Of a stretch of 64,000 bases of DNA, positions 34,851 to 44,100 are shown in pieces; the first letter of the stretch is position 1, and every line of letters begins with the position of its first letter. The position numbers and the translations under genes were made by a program. The notes below the pieces were generated by a model. It saw only the letters and a program-made list of their open reading frames with translations. It searched no databases and had not been told where the DNA came from. The DNA comes from JADLBR01 sp964651705 (GTDB taxonomy: Bacteria > Verrucomicrobiota > Verrucomicrobiia > JADLBR01), in the NCBI GenBank assembly GCA_964651705.1, contig CAZYWZ010000011.1, positions 1-64,000 on the forward strand. Direction: 5' to 3'.

Positions 34851-35591
34851 ATGAATGCAGGTCCGTTGGTGCTCGATGGGCAAAGGACTCGGCGGGAACT
34901 GGGCGGATGGATGCGGCTCATCCGGCGGGAGAAATGCCCCCGCAAGCCTCTGTGCGAGATCGCCCAACAGGTTCGCGACATGATCAGGGACCGGGAAGGG
35001 TCACCACCAGAGGTCGGTCGCAAGGAGGATTTCGGTGGGCAGGGTCATGCCGCTGACCATGCCATCCGGCAGATTTTCAACGGGGAGGCGATATCCTCGC
35101 GCCTCGCGGAAGCGGTCGCGGACGCCCTGGGCATGGAGGGATATGATCGAATCGAGATGTTCGTGCGGCTCACAGAGAGGCGGTACGGGAAGCAGGTCGC
35201 GCCCAAAGACGGCCTGAGCCGAGAGGTCGAAGCCGGGGCCGATTTACTGGCCATACCGCCGCTTGGGGATCTCGTGGAGGGCCTGATCCATCGCGCGAAT
35301 GCTCGACAGAGGCGAAGGAGCGGAAACACCTGGTGCGCCATGCGGCAGGGGACCCCCGTCGTCACCCGGACGGTGAGAAAATTCTGCAACGCCGTGCGCG
35401 CCACCCCGAGGGAGCGCTGCCTCCTCATTCTGGCGCACATCCGCTGTACCTTCCCCGACCTGAACCACCATGTGGAAGGCATCCATGGCCCATGGCGGCA
35501 CCAGCGACTGCATGCCCTGCTTGCGACGGCACGCCCTCGGGGCGTCCCGACGATCGAGTGTCGAGAAGTCGTACACCCAGACATGGGATGA
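34851..35591 (+). CDS. Hypothetical protein, putative DNA-binding
   Basis: 246 residues from ATG 34851; the open frame reaches further upstream but runs through the duplicated leader and has no protein-like composition there. IRQIFNGEAISSRLAEAVAD looks like a short HTH (about residues 73-92), followed by a region of mixed composition. No recognised family. A bidirectionally placed hairpin lies just beyond its stop. Confidence 0.45.
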   Translation: MNAGPLVLDGQRTRRELGGWMRLIRREKCPRKPLCEIAQQVRDMIRDREGSPPEVGRKEDFGGQGHAADHAIRQIFNGEAISSRLAEAVADALGMEGYDRIEMFVRLTERRYGKQVAPKDGLSREVEAGADLLAIPPLGDLVEGLIHRANARQRRRSGNTWCAMRQGTPVVTRTVRKFCNAVRATPRERCLLILAHIRCTFPDLNHHVEGIHGPWRHQRLHALLATARPRGVPTIECREVVHPDMG

Positions 35592-35600
35592 TCACAAAAA

Positions 35601-35633
35601 GAGCCGGCGCCAGCGAAACGCTGGCACCGGCTC
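35601..35633 (-). terminator. Intrinsic terminator of the gene at 35662
   Basis: A 15-bp stem with one mismatch (arms 35601-35615 and 35619-35633, loop AAA) is followed on the minus strand by TTTTTGTGAT. It sits 29 bp past the stop of the minus-strand gene. Confidence 0.75.
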
Positions 35634-35661
35634 CTACCGGATTGGTTCTGGCGGTGCGCGG

Positions 35662-36093
35662 CTACGCCGGCACCTCGTCCGGCGCCGGCTCGGATATGGG
35701 GAGGCCCGGGAAGATGTCGCACAGCCGCTGGAAGCCCTCGTCGCCGAGGGTCATCCCGGACAGCCACATGGGCCCCTTCTCGCGCATCGCGCGCTGGATC
35801 AGAACCGCCAACTGCTCGACCGTCGTGCAGGCGGGACCCCCTTCCAACTCCGTCGCCCACCGTTCGCAGTACGGCGGGCACTCGATCGTTGCGTTCAAGC
35901 GGACCACCACGTGGTCGGACCGATAGTGATCCGAGGACACGGCGAGGATCTTCCTCGTTTGCTCCTCATGCTGGTAGTCGTCGATCAAGTTGCCCTTCGG
36001 ACCGTCCCACGCGCTGCCGTGATTATCCACGCTGCGTACGGGACCCTTTCGGAGTCTCAGCCCTCGGACGTATTCATCTAGCGTCTTGCTCAT
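35662..36093 (-). CDS. Hypothetical protein
   Basis: 143 residues from ATG 36093, chosen for the AGGAAACAGGA ribosome-binding region just upstream. Starts MSKTLDEYVRGLRLRKG; a central ECPPYCERWATELEGGPAC has three Cys that might bind metal. No family recognised. It has its own intrinsic terminator, so it is a monocistronic or final gene. Confidence 0.6.
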   Translation of the reverse strand: MSKTLDEYVRGLRLRKGPVRSVDNHGSAWDGPKGNLIDDYQHEEQTRKILAVSSDHYRSDHVVVRLNATIECPPYCERWATELEGGPACTTVEQLAVLIQRAMREKGPMWLSGMTLGDEGFQRLCDIFPGLPISEPAPDEVPA

Positions 36094-36202
36094 TCCTGTT
36101 TCCTTTCGTTCTTTCTGTTTTCGCGGGTGCATCTTCATCTGGGGCTCGGATCGCGCACCCATTCGATCCAAACCCGCTACCCGCTAGGGTAGTCCTTTCC
36201 CA

Positions 36203-37234
36203 TTAGCCCGATTTCCGAGTCGCCCCGTCGGCCTTCGCCTTCGGTTGTGCCCGGCAGATCTGGCGCCAGGTAAAGAGCTTCGGGCAGTCGTTTCGGTCGA
36301 GGTCGACATTGCGCCCGAGCGCATCCCGCAGGGTTGGGAAGTGGTAGACCCCGAAGGCCACCAGCAGCTCCGCCGCCGCCAGTGCCTTGTCGGAGTTGGC
36401 GATCGCCCTGAGGATTGCCCCCATCTTGTCGGGCCTGGGCGCATGAGAGCCGTTGAGGATCGTGGCTGCCTCGGACTTTCCAATCGGGATGCGAAGGTTG
36501 TGGCACAGCGCCGCCAGGCCCCGGGCGGTTGCTCGACCGACGGTCTCCAAGTACCCCATGAGGGTGTCGTGAAGTGCCGGGATAGCCACATGGCCCGGCT
36601 GGTCCTTTTCGCTGATGGGCGGCGGTGATGCCACGAAGCCGCAGGCGTGCTCGATGTAGGAAATCCTCGCCTCCTGGATCTGGGGTCCGGAGATCCCCCC
36701 ATTGGCGATGATGGCGTCGAGTTGCCGCGGGCTGAACGTCGATCCAGCCAGTGTCCGGAAATAGGTCGACAGGCTGATCCCCGCCGCCTTCGCCAAGCCC
36801 TGGGCGCGCCGACCCGAACTGGGGCGAAGGATTCTGAGGTTCGTGTGAGGCCCCGACCGTTGACGGCGGCGTGCCCCGCGATTAGGGCGGATTAGCCCCC
36901 GGGGTTCGGGATCCGGCGGGTTGGGAACCGCCACAGGTCCGGGTTCGGCAACCACAGACCCGAACGAAAGCAGACACTGGGATGCCGTTCTGGGGTTCGG
37001 GCCGATGGCGGCCGGGTCGACCTTTTCGGGCCCCGACGCCCCCGCCAGATCGAAAGTCTGGGCAGACACGACGCCATTTGGGGGTGCCGGCTTCTTCGAT
37101 CTCGGACCGGCGACAAGTCGGTTTGGGGGTGGAGAAAAGGCAGCCAAATCGAACAGTTCGCCCTGCAGCGGGTGGGTTTGTCCGGTTTTCTGACATTCCC
37201 GACGCGGTTGTGGGGCGTTTTGCGGCTTTTTCAT
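36203..37234 (-). CDS. Hypothetical protein with a central HTH-like segment
   Basis: 343 residues from ATG 37234, set by a strong GGAGG five bases upstream. The first 110 residues are Pro-rich and look disordered. LAKAAGISLSTYFRTLAGST then FSPRQLDAIIANGGISG could be a helix-turn-helix pair (about 145-185), and RGLAALCHNLRIPIGKSEAA a second one. This suggests a DNA-binding regulator of the accessory region; no named family. Confidence 0.5.
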   Translation of the reverse strand: MKKPQNAPQPRRECQKTGQTHPLQGELFDLAAFSPPPNRLVAGPRSKKPAPPNGVVSAQTFDLAGASGPEKVDPAAIGPNPRTASQCLLSFGSVVAEPGPVAVPNPPDPEPRGLIRPNRGARRRQRSGPHTNLRILRPSSGRRAQGLAKAAGISLSTYFRTLAGSTFSPRQLDAIIANGGISGPQIQEARISYIEHACGFVASPPPISEKDQPGHVAIPALHDTLMGYLETVGRATARGLAALCHNLRIPIGKSEAATILNGSHAPRPDKMGAILRAIANSDKALAAAELLVAFGVYHFPTLRDALGRNVDLDRNDCPKLFTWRQICRAQPKAKADGATRKSG

Positions 37235-37255
37235 TTTTTCCTCCGGTTTTTTCAT

Positions 37256-38108
37256 ATCTGGCTTTTCGAAAGGTGATTACGTAAGGATTTTCGCGTTTTC
37301 GAGGAGCGGGTAGTACCAGGACAGCGGGGAAATTAGGCCTGTGGCGCAGCGGTCCCTGAAATGACGGGATGGGGCCGGGTACCGGTGATCGAGATCCCTT
37401 CTTGGATCCCATCCGACCACGGCGGTGGGCCGCGGCAGCTTCCTGCCTTTAAACCGGTTGGCGGCAGGCAGGACTGGGAAGCCGAACGCTAGCATCTTGG
37501 TCCAAGTGTAGCCCGCCGGTTTTCCTTCCCGTTCTCGCCCGATCCGCCGGAGAATGGGCGTCAGGATTCCGCCAATTGGCGGGACCGCAGGGCCTGATCG
37601 ATGGCGTCCATCGGTTGGCTGCAGCCAACCAACCGGACTCTGGACAAGTTCGGTCCTCCCGACGAAGGGCACAGAATCGCCAAAACTCGGCCTTTTCGGC
37701 CATTTTTCGGCTTTCTGGGACCCGGCAACGCCCGTCCCGTCGTGGGCCGAGCGGGCGCTCCCGCCGATGAAGGGGGCGAGTCCGAACCCCGGAGGCGCCC
37801 GCCACGCCCGTCCGCGTCCACCATCTTTATATACCAGCTGGGCGCCCGATCCGAGTGGGGGTTGGAACCGGGCGGGTGACGGGATCCCGAAAATGGGTCT
37901 GCGGGGCGCGGCGTATCCTCCGCACATGGAAGACCCGAAACGCCGCAGAACCAACCAAACCCCGAGCCCGACCCCCCAACCCCAGACCCTCCTTCCTGAA
38001 ATCCGGGGGGAGGCCCTGACGACGTTGCCCCCTCAGGTCGGGGCTCTCCCGCCGACCGCCAGCCCCGGTGAGAACCCGGCCATGCCCCCCAGGCTAATCT
38101 GCGGACGA
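37256..38108. other. Intergenic region with two perfect palindromes
   Basis: No gene supported. CCGCCAATTGGCGG (37569-37582) and GGTTGGCTGCAGCCAACC (37613-37630) are perfect palindromes 30 bp apart, upstream of the giant-recombinase operon. They could be binding or crossover sites. Confidence 0.5.
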
Positions 38109-39023
38109 ATGAAACACCACCACAGCCAGCAAGCGCACCCACAGCCCCCCGCATCGCCCCGGCCGACCGTCCACACCCCGACTACCGCACCCACCTTGGG
38201 AAGCACGGATGGGATGCCGACCCCCGGCGCGGTTTTGGGGCCGAACGCGAAAATTTTTGAAAATCTCTCGAAAAGCGCCCCGGCGGGGTGGCGGCTCGGG
38301 ATAACGGTAGGAATGCACTACGCACATGGCCGGGAGTCGAACAACAGGCTGGTCTTGGATCTCGATCCCTTCGGGGACTCGTTCCCGCTCGAGATAGATG
38401 CCCGTGGCGGATGGTATCGAAACCGCGACAGGGACATGCCTCGGCGGCTGATCGCCGAGCCCGATGAGATCCTCCTGTTGCTCGGGCCAGAGCCCGACGG
38501 GAAAGCAACCCCGATCAGCACCGCCATCCAGGACGCGCTCCTCACCGCCATCGACGTCGCCGACAAGAGCGGCGGGGCTTGGGGCCACGTCATGGGTTCC
38601 GCCACCTCGGCGACGCTGGAGACGCTTGCGAAGCCGAACATCCGCACGGCGCTTTCCGGCCTCCGCATCGGGGTGACGGCTGTCTTGAACGCCAACCGGG
38701 CCGCGTGGCTCGCGGCTGAGGCGGGCGACCTCCTCGGCGAGATCGATCTCGTCCTGACCACCCCCGACGCCGCGGCGCTGGACCGCAACGCCGCGGCGCT
38801 CTGGCTGGCGGGGCGCTCCCGATCCACCCACCCGCTGATCGTGCCCCAGCCTCTTGGCACGGCGCGTCGACCCCCCGTGATCCCGATCGGTGTCGGCGAC
38901 GGCATGGAGCGCTCCCTGCCCGAGGGCCTACTGCGGGCAGTCCGCTCGGACCTCTGGTGGCAGTACGAGAGGTTGGCCGACGTCCTCCTGCCGCGCGACC
39001 GGGCGGTCGGCAGGGATCGATGA
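38109..39023 (+). CDS. Hypothetical protein, first gene of the giant-recombinase operon
   Basis: About 304 residues if ATG 38109 is used; the first 60 are Pro/His-rich and the true start may lie nearer 38214. The body has a beta-strand-rich opening (GWRLGITVGMHYAHGRESNN) and a helical Ala-rich second half. No motif I can name. Its stop overlaps the next ATG (ATGA), beginning a chain of coupled genes that leads to the 1233-residue recombinase. Confidence 0.55.
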   Translation: MKHHHSQQAHPQPPASPRPTVHTPTTAPTLGSTDGMPTPGAVLGPNAKIFENLSKSAPAGWRLGITVGMHYAHGRESNNRLVLDLDPFGDSFPLEIDARGGWYRNRDRDMPRRLIAEPDEILLLLGPEPDGKATPISTAIQDALLTAIDVADKSGGAWGHVMGSATSATLETLAKPNIRTALSGLRIGVTAVLNANRAAWLAAEAGDLLGEIDLVLTTPDAAALDRNAAALWLAGRSRSTHPLIVPQPLGTARRPPVIPIGVGDGMERSLPEGLLRAVRSDLWWQYERLADVLLPRDRAVGRDR

Positions 39024-39289
39024 ATTCGAGATGGGATAATGGGCGCGACATGAACACACGCAGAAATCGAAAAACGAGCGGGCGGCGGGCAGCCAGTCCC
39101 CCCGGCCTGTCGGTCATCGAGGCGGGTCGGCGCTGCCGACCGTACGCCTCGGCCACATGGACGGCGGGGCGGCGCATCTACTGGGTCGAGGCCCGGGACC
39201 TGTCCCAGTTGCTCGGACGGCTGTCGCGGCTCGCGGCAATGAAATCGAGCCGCCCGTGCGGCCCGAAACGAAAGAACGCAACATCATGA
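39020..39289 (+). CDS. Small basic hypothetical protein
   Basis: 89 residues, ATG 39020 overlapping the preceding stop by ATGA. Very rich in Arg and Lys (NTRRNRKTSGRRAAS, RLAAMKSSRPCGPKRKN), suggesting nucleic-acid contact. The middle (PYASATWTAGRRIYWVEARD) resembles a small beta element. Its stop overlaps the next ATG by ATGA. Confidence 0.5.
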   Translation: MNSRWDNGRDMNTRRNRKTSGRRAASPPGLSVIEAGRRCRPYASATWTAGRRIYWVEARDLSQLLGRLSRLAAMKSSRPCGPKRKNATS

Positions 39290-39693
39290 GCTACTGGCAT
39301 TCCGTATTCGCCGGGTACCCGCGCGTGAGATCGGTCCTCTGCTACCGGTCTCTGCTGCCCGCGCTGAAGGACTCCAGCAAGATCTGCTTCTTGCTGGCGC
39401 GCACTGATGCGGGCGAGATCCGCGAGATTGTCGTGCCGGCTCGGATGGGCGCGGACGAGGCCGCCAAGGTTCTGGGGCGCACCGAAGACCAAACAGGCAT
39501 TCTGATTCGGCGCGGGCTGCTGCGGGTCTTGGGCGAGCCGGCGAGGAACGAGAAGAAGTGGCTCTTCCGCTCCGAACTGTACGCACACAAGGACGATCCC
39601 TACTTGCTCAAGGCCGCCGGCTTGATCATCCAGCAGGCTGTGCGGGAGAAGAACTCCAAGGGCGACGTGACGGATTTAACAGAGGACAGGTGA
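39286..39693 (+). CDS. Small HTH-like protein, paralogue of the next gene
   Basis: 135 residues, ATG 39286 in an ATGA overlap. ADEAAKVLGRTEDQTGILIR followed by GLLRVLGEP resembles an excisionase/MerR-type winged helix in which the HTH is followed by a conserved G-E-P turn. The protein at 39698 has the same block (VEEAALLASMTRNDGLVLIR, GVLPVAGES), so the two are probably tandem paralogues. They could be directionality factors for the recombinase at the operon end; this is inference. Confidence 0.5.
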   Translation: MSYWHSVFAGYPRVRSVLCYRSLLPALKDSSKICFLLARTDAGEIREIVVPARMGADEAAKVLGRTEDQTGILIRRGLLRVLGEPARNEKKWLFRSELYAHKDDPYLLKAAGLIIQQAVREKNSKGDVTDLTEDR

Positions 39694-39697
39694 CACC

Positions 39698-40102
39698 ATG
39701 AAACCGATCAACGACGGTTCTCCCCAGTTTCCGCCGCATGCCGTTGGCGTGAGCGGCCCCCTGGTTGGCAGCATTCGGTGGCCCGGCCCAGGCGCGTGCC
39801 TCCTGGTTTACGACCCGGACGGCACCGGGCAGTTCGCGACCTTGCCGGATCGTATTCCGGTCGAGGAGGCCGCCCTCTTGGCCTCCATGACTCGGAACGA
39901 TGGCCTCGTCCTCATCCGCGAGGGCGTGCTGCCCGTTGCCGGGGAGTCCGGCGGAAACGTGCAAAAAGAGTGCCCCGTGCTGGCCCTCGCCGACGTGCTC
40001 GGGAGGCGGCACTGGCTCGATTTGGCAACGAGGGTCCTTGCGGCGAAGCGGCGCGGGGGCGGCGGCGCCTCACCCCGTCATGGGCTGCCGCACCCCAAGT
40101 GA
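39698..40102 (+). CDS. Small HTH-like protein, paralogue of the previous gene
   Basis: 134 residues, ATG 39698, 4 nt after the previous stop with an ACAGGTGAC region upstream. It shares the VEEAA...LIR-G-L-V-GE pattern with the protein at 39286, carried here after an N-terminal beta-rich segment (GACLLVYDPDGTGQFATLP). Ends in a Gly/Arg tail. Same presumed DNA-binding role. Confidence 0.5.
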   Translation: MKPINDGSPQFPPHAVGVSGPLVGSIRWPGPGACLLVYDPDGTGQFATLPDRIPVEEAALLASMTRNDGLVLIREGVLPVAGESGGNVQKECPVLALADVLGRRHWLDLATRVLAAKRRGGGGASPRHGLPHPK

Positions 40103-40162
40103 CCTGACGGACAGGACTTTCCGAAAAAAGATCGGGCTCCAGAAAAAGGCTAATGGGGCCAA

Positions 40163-41125
40163 ATGAAACCGATATCGGTATCCAAAAAGAAGGCACCCCT
40201 GATCCTGGGATGGCTAACGCGGCTGCTTGAGGTCGCTTTGGGGCTTAAGCCGGGTGGCATACCCGAGGCCCGGCGTCAGGTGCGGATGTTCGAGGCGAAA
40301 CGCGCACATGATCGGGAGGCGCGTCGGCGCACTCGCGAACTGGAACCCGCCGCTGCGGGATTGATCGAGCGGATCAAGGCCGACCACCACGAAGCCCACG
40401 GTTTGAGGCCCGCCACCCCGGCGGAGCTCTCCGGGCACACCGAACTGCTCAAGATGCTCGACACGAAACCGACCGAATCGGGCGAAGCCCCATTACAGAA
40501 GGACGAGCAGAGGTACCTCGACACGTATGTGAGACCCCGACTCCGGGAAATGCACAAAGGGCTTTCGGAGAAGATCGAGGGCTCACCCATGGAGGACACG
40601 AGAGACCTGCGACGGGCTCTCGCTGTTGTTGAGCGCGCTTTGAACCTCACGCGGGCGCGCCCGGCGAGGAAATCGAAGCCCTCGCCCCCAAGCGCGACCC
40701 CTACCGCCAAGGTGTCCTGCCCGATTCCAGAGGATCCCACTGTCCGAAGCGAGATGTCCCGCACCCTGAAGCGACGACTCGCAGAACGGACACGCAAGGG
40801 GAAGGTCAATCCCAAGCATCTGCCCCCGTCCCCCACCGACCCGATCCCCGAGCTCGTGGGATGGATCCTCGAGTTTGACCCAACGCTCGCCATGTACATG
40901 GCCGCAACCGCAGTGTGGCTCGAGCCGCGAGCGGGCACCCCCAAGGCCCGAAGGTACGCGCTCGCTGCTTGGGCGAACCTGCCATTGGAGCCGCCGCTGG
41001 AGTACCAACAGTTTCTGCGTGAACTCATGCGGTGGCCCAAAATCCCGGCCAGGCAGATCGGCAAACCCAAGGGCGACGGGGCGACCGAGCCGCCGCCTGA
41101 AAACATCACCGTCACGACCGAATGA
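40163..41125 (+). CDS. Helical, highly charged hypothetical protein
   Basis: 320 residues, ATG 40163. The first 130 residues are Lys/Arg/Glu-rich and probably coiled coil (RRQVRMFEAKRAHDREARRR). The C-terminal part has a helical block IPELVGWILEFDPTLAMYMA. No family known to me. Its TGA overlaps the ATG of the giant recombinase (ATGA at 41122), so the two are translationally coupled and may act together. Confidence 0.55.
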   Translation: MKPISVSKKKAPLILGWLTRLLEVALGLKPGGIPEARRQVRMFEAKRAHDREARRRTRELEPAAAGLIERIKADHHEAHGLRPATPAELSGHTELLKMLDTKPTESGEAPLQKDEQRYLDTYVRPRLREMHKGLSEKIEGSPMEDTRDLRRALAVVERALNLTRARPARKSKPSPPSATPTAKVSCPIPEDPTVRSEMSRTLKRRLAERTRKGKVNPKHLPPSPTDPIPELVGWILEFDPTLAMYMAATAVWLEPRAGTPKARRYALAAWANLPLEPPLEYQQFLRELMRWPKIPARQIGKPKGDGATEPPPENITVTTE

Positions 41126-44100
41126 TCGCGAGACCGGACAGTTGGCGTAGCGGAGCGGCGCCAGGGAAGCCGGAGAAATTTCTCCGGGCGGTGGCGTTGC
41201 TCGAGGCTCGTGCCCCGCTGAGGGGAGACACGTTAATTGACGATGCGGTGCGCGAATGGCTTCGCGGCCAGCCCAAGACTCGGCGGCGGGTGCTTGAGGT
41301 GGGGCCCGACCCGCTGGCCGGACTGCTCGATCGCCTGTCCCGCCCCAAGTGGCTGGTCCGACTGGAAGCAGATCCGAGATTCGCACGTCGCGCGGCCATC
41401 GTGACGTTCGCGCTCCGGGACGCTTGCCGGGACCATCCTTGGTGCGAGGCGGTGGCGGGCCGCGTGGCCCGACGCTTGGTATATCTGGCTGCGTACGGCT
41501 ATTCCTCGAAGGACCTCGTGGCAATCGCGTCGATCGTCCGGTCCGAAGATGGCCAATATCGGCTCTGGAGCGTCTGGGGAGACCCGCCCGACGATCCTAG
41601 GCCGGAGGCCATTCCAACGCGTACCGCCTCGAAAGACAACGTCGAGCAGTTCCTCGCGGACATCCGCCATCTCTTGGAACGTTCATGGCCGCGGCCGGAG
41701 TCGGCGGCGGTCAGGCGGGAGAGGATGCGGCGGCGGCGCGAGCTGCCCTTGGTCCGCAAGGAGGTTACCCGTGCGCTGCGGTTGGAGGCCTCCGATGGGG
41801 TCCCGGTTGCATTACCCCACGGTCGCGCATGGCAATTCCGCGATGTCGCGATCGCCCAGTCGGCGCTCGCACCCTCGCCGATGGCGCGGCTGGTCGGTCG
41901 TCGTGTTTTGCGGGAACTCGACGAATTGGTCCCGGAGGCACTGACCGACGACGTGCTCGGATGCGCGGTCGCGGCGTGGGTCGTGGCCATATTCGGGTGG
42001 TCGAGCAAGGCGGCCCTCGATATCACGCCATGGGACCCATCGGGTCCCGCTTCGTTCGCGCCACGCACGCTCCGGTTCTTAACCGCTGAGACGGCGCTCT
42101 CCAGCCGAGTGCCAGAGCAGGTGATCGAATTGCCGTTACCCGACGCGGCATGCCGATGCGTTGACGAACTCGTGGGGCGGACCGGTGGGACGCCTGCGTC
42201 TGCCACGCTCGGGTCGTTCATCGGGGCGCGAGCACTCGAGCTATTCTGGAGGTTCGTGGATCGTTTGGCCGGGGTTCCGCGTGCCGCGAGTCACCTCGAG
42301 CACCACGCCCCAAACGAGTGCCTGCGCCACGATCTCCTGAGCCCCGCTGAGGTTTCGCTCGTCGCGGGGCGACTCATCGGCCCCTGGAGGTCGGCTTGCA
42401 GCTACCACTTCGGGACGGCTGCGCGGTTCGTGGCTCGCATCTGGCGGGGGCACTGCCACATGCACCGCGCGGCGGGGATTCCCGAGCCCGCGCCCTATCG
42501 GGCGGATGGCGACCGGTTCGTTGGGCAGATATTTGAGGGTCAGGAAGATCCGCTCGCGCCGTACCGCAGGACTATCCGGGAGGGAACGGGCCCGATCGGC
42601 GCGGAGATCGACTACTCCTACCAAGCGATGGGACGACGCCCGACCGCCGAGATCCCAGAGGCCGGGGCAGTTCTCATCCAGACAGAATGGTCCGATGCGC
42701 TCATTTTCGCCGACAAGGCCGACTGCGGGGGACGTGCGCCGAGAATCCTGCCGTGCCCCCCGGCCGCGCGCGAGGTCATCGAGATCGCGAGGGGCCAACC
42801 CGGGGTGGGCGCTCGAACCACCGGGGACGCGCGGCGGCGCTGGCCGGGCCCGATGAGGAACGTGTTGCGCAAGGTCTCCTACGCCGCGACGACGGAGATC
42901 TTGGGAACCAGTGGCCGGGCGATGGTCTATGGGCATGATTGCGACGAGTTCTCTCCATTCGGCGCGCTCGGGCCGTTCCCGCTGTCCAGGCTCCTCGGCG
43001 ACACCGCGCAATGCATCGATCCGGTCCTCCGGGAGTCCGGCGTCAATGACCTCATGGCCGAGCTGGCCTCCGCGATGCGGGAACGTGGTCTCGATCCAGG
43101 GCTCGGGGGGTCTCTTTCGGCACGTCAGCCACCGGAGCCCGAGATGATCGGGACACGATTCCGCCAGTCGTTTCGAATCCCAGACCCGACGCACTACCTG
43201 TGGTTGCGGGGCGTGATCCAGGAGATCCGGCGCCGCACCCTAGGGGAGGAATCCCAGATGCCAAGCCGCTGGCTCGAGATGGCGATCGTCGCGTTGCTGG
43301 CGTGGCGTGGCGTGACGCCTTCGAACATCCACAGGTACCGCGCGTACTACCGGCCTGATAGCCTGATCGAGGGCGGCACGCAGGGCGACGCCCACTTCGC
43401 CGCGCTTATCCCGCAGGCAGACGTGGGCCTGGGCCTGATCCCGATCGGGCTCGGCGATCTGTCGGGTGCGTGCCGCCGCATCGCGCTACAACTCCACAGA
43501 AGCCGCGGGGGTCGATGCATCCTCTCGCACTGCCCCGGTTCGTTGAAGTGGCTGAGGCGCCGCCTCGGCTCGTTCCTTATTGAGATGGGTGCCGGGCCGC
43601 GGCCCACAGGTCCCCGCGACCCCAATGTGGCGTGGTCGGCGCTTGCCGCGGCTTCGGAGTTCAACGGCGCCATGCTCTGGAGCCCCGCGGTGGCCGCGAT
43701 GTTCTCGGGTTCCTATCTCGTCCCGCTGAACTACGTCTCGGTCCGCGATCTGCTCTCGCCCCCCGGCGGAGCACGCCATCCGCTGCTCACCGCTTGGGGA
43801 ACACCGTGGCGCGATCCCCATCTGCCCTCGTCAAGGCGGATCGATCGTGGCGCCCACATGCCGGATTTGCCGAAAGGCATCTTTGGGTGGGAAGTCGAGG
43901 ATGGCGCATGTCCTCCGAACGATGGCCCGCCGGACAAGTCAGACAGGCCGTGCTGCACCAAAAAGGTCGCCGCAGGGCTGGCGGACTTCTTTGCCGCGCA
44001 CATGGACACGCCGTCCCGCAGCAGGATGCGGGGCATTCTGGAGGCCGCCGGCTGCAAAGAACCGCCCATCGTCCTAGCGCAAGTCATGCGGCGGCTGCGC

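Noticed and set aside
37277..37954. Minus-strand frame of 225 codons
   Set aside because: No ribosome-binding site, composition unlike a protein, and it runs through the palindromes.
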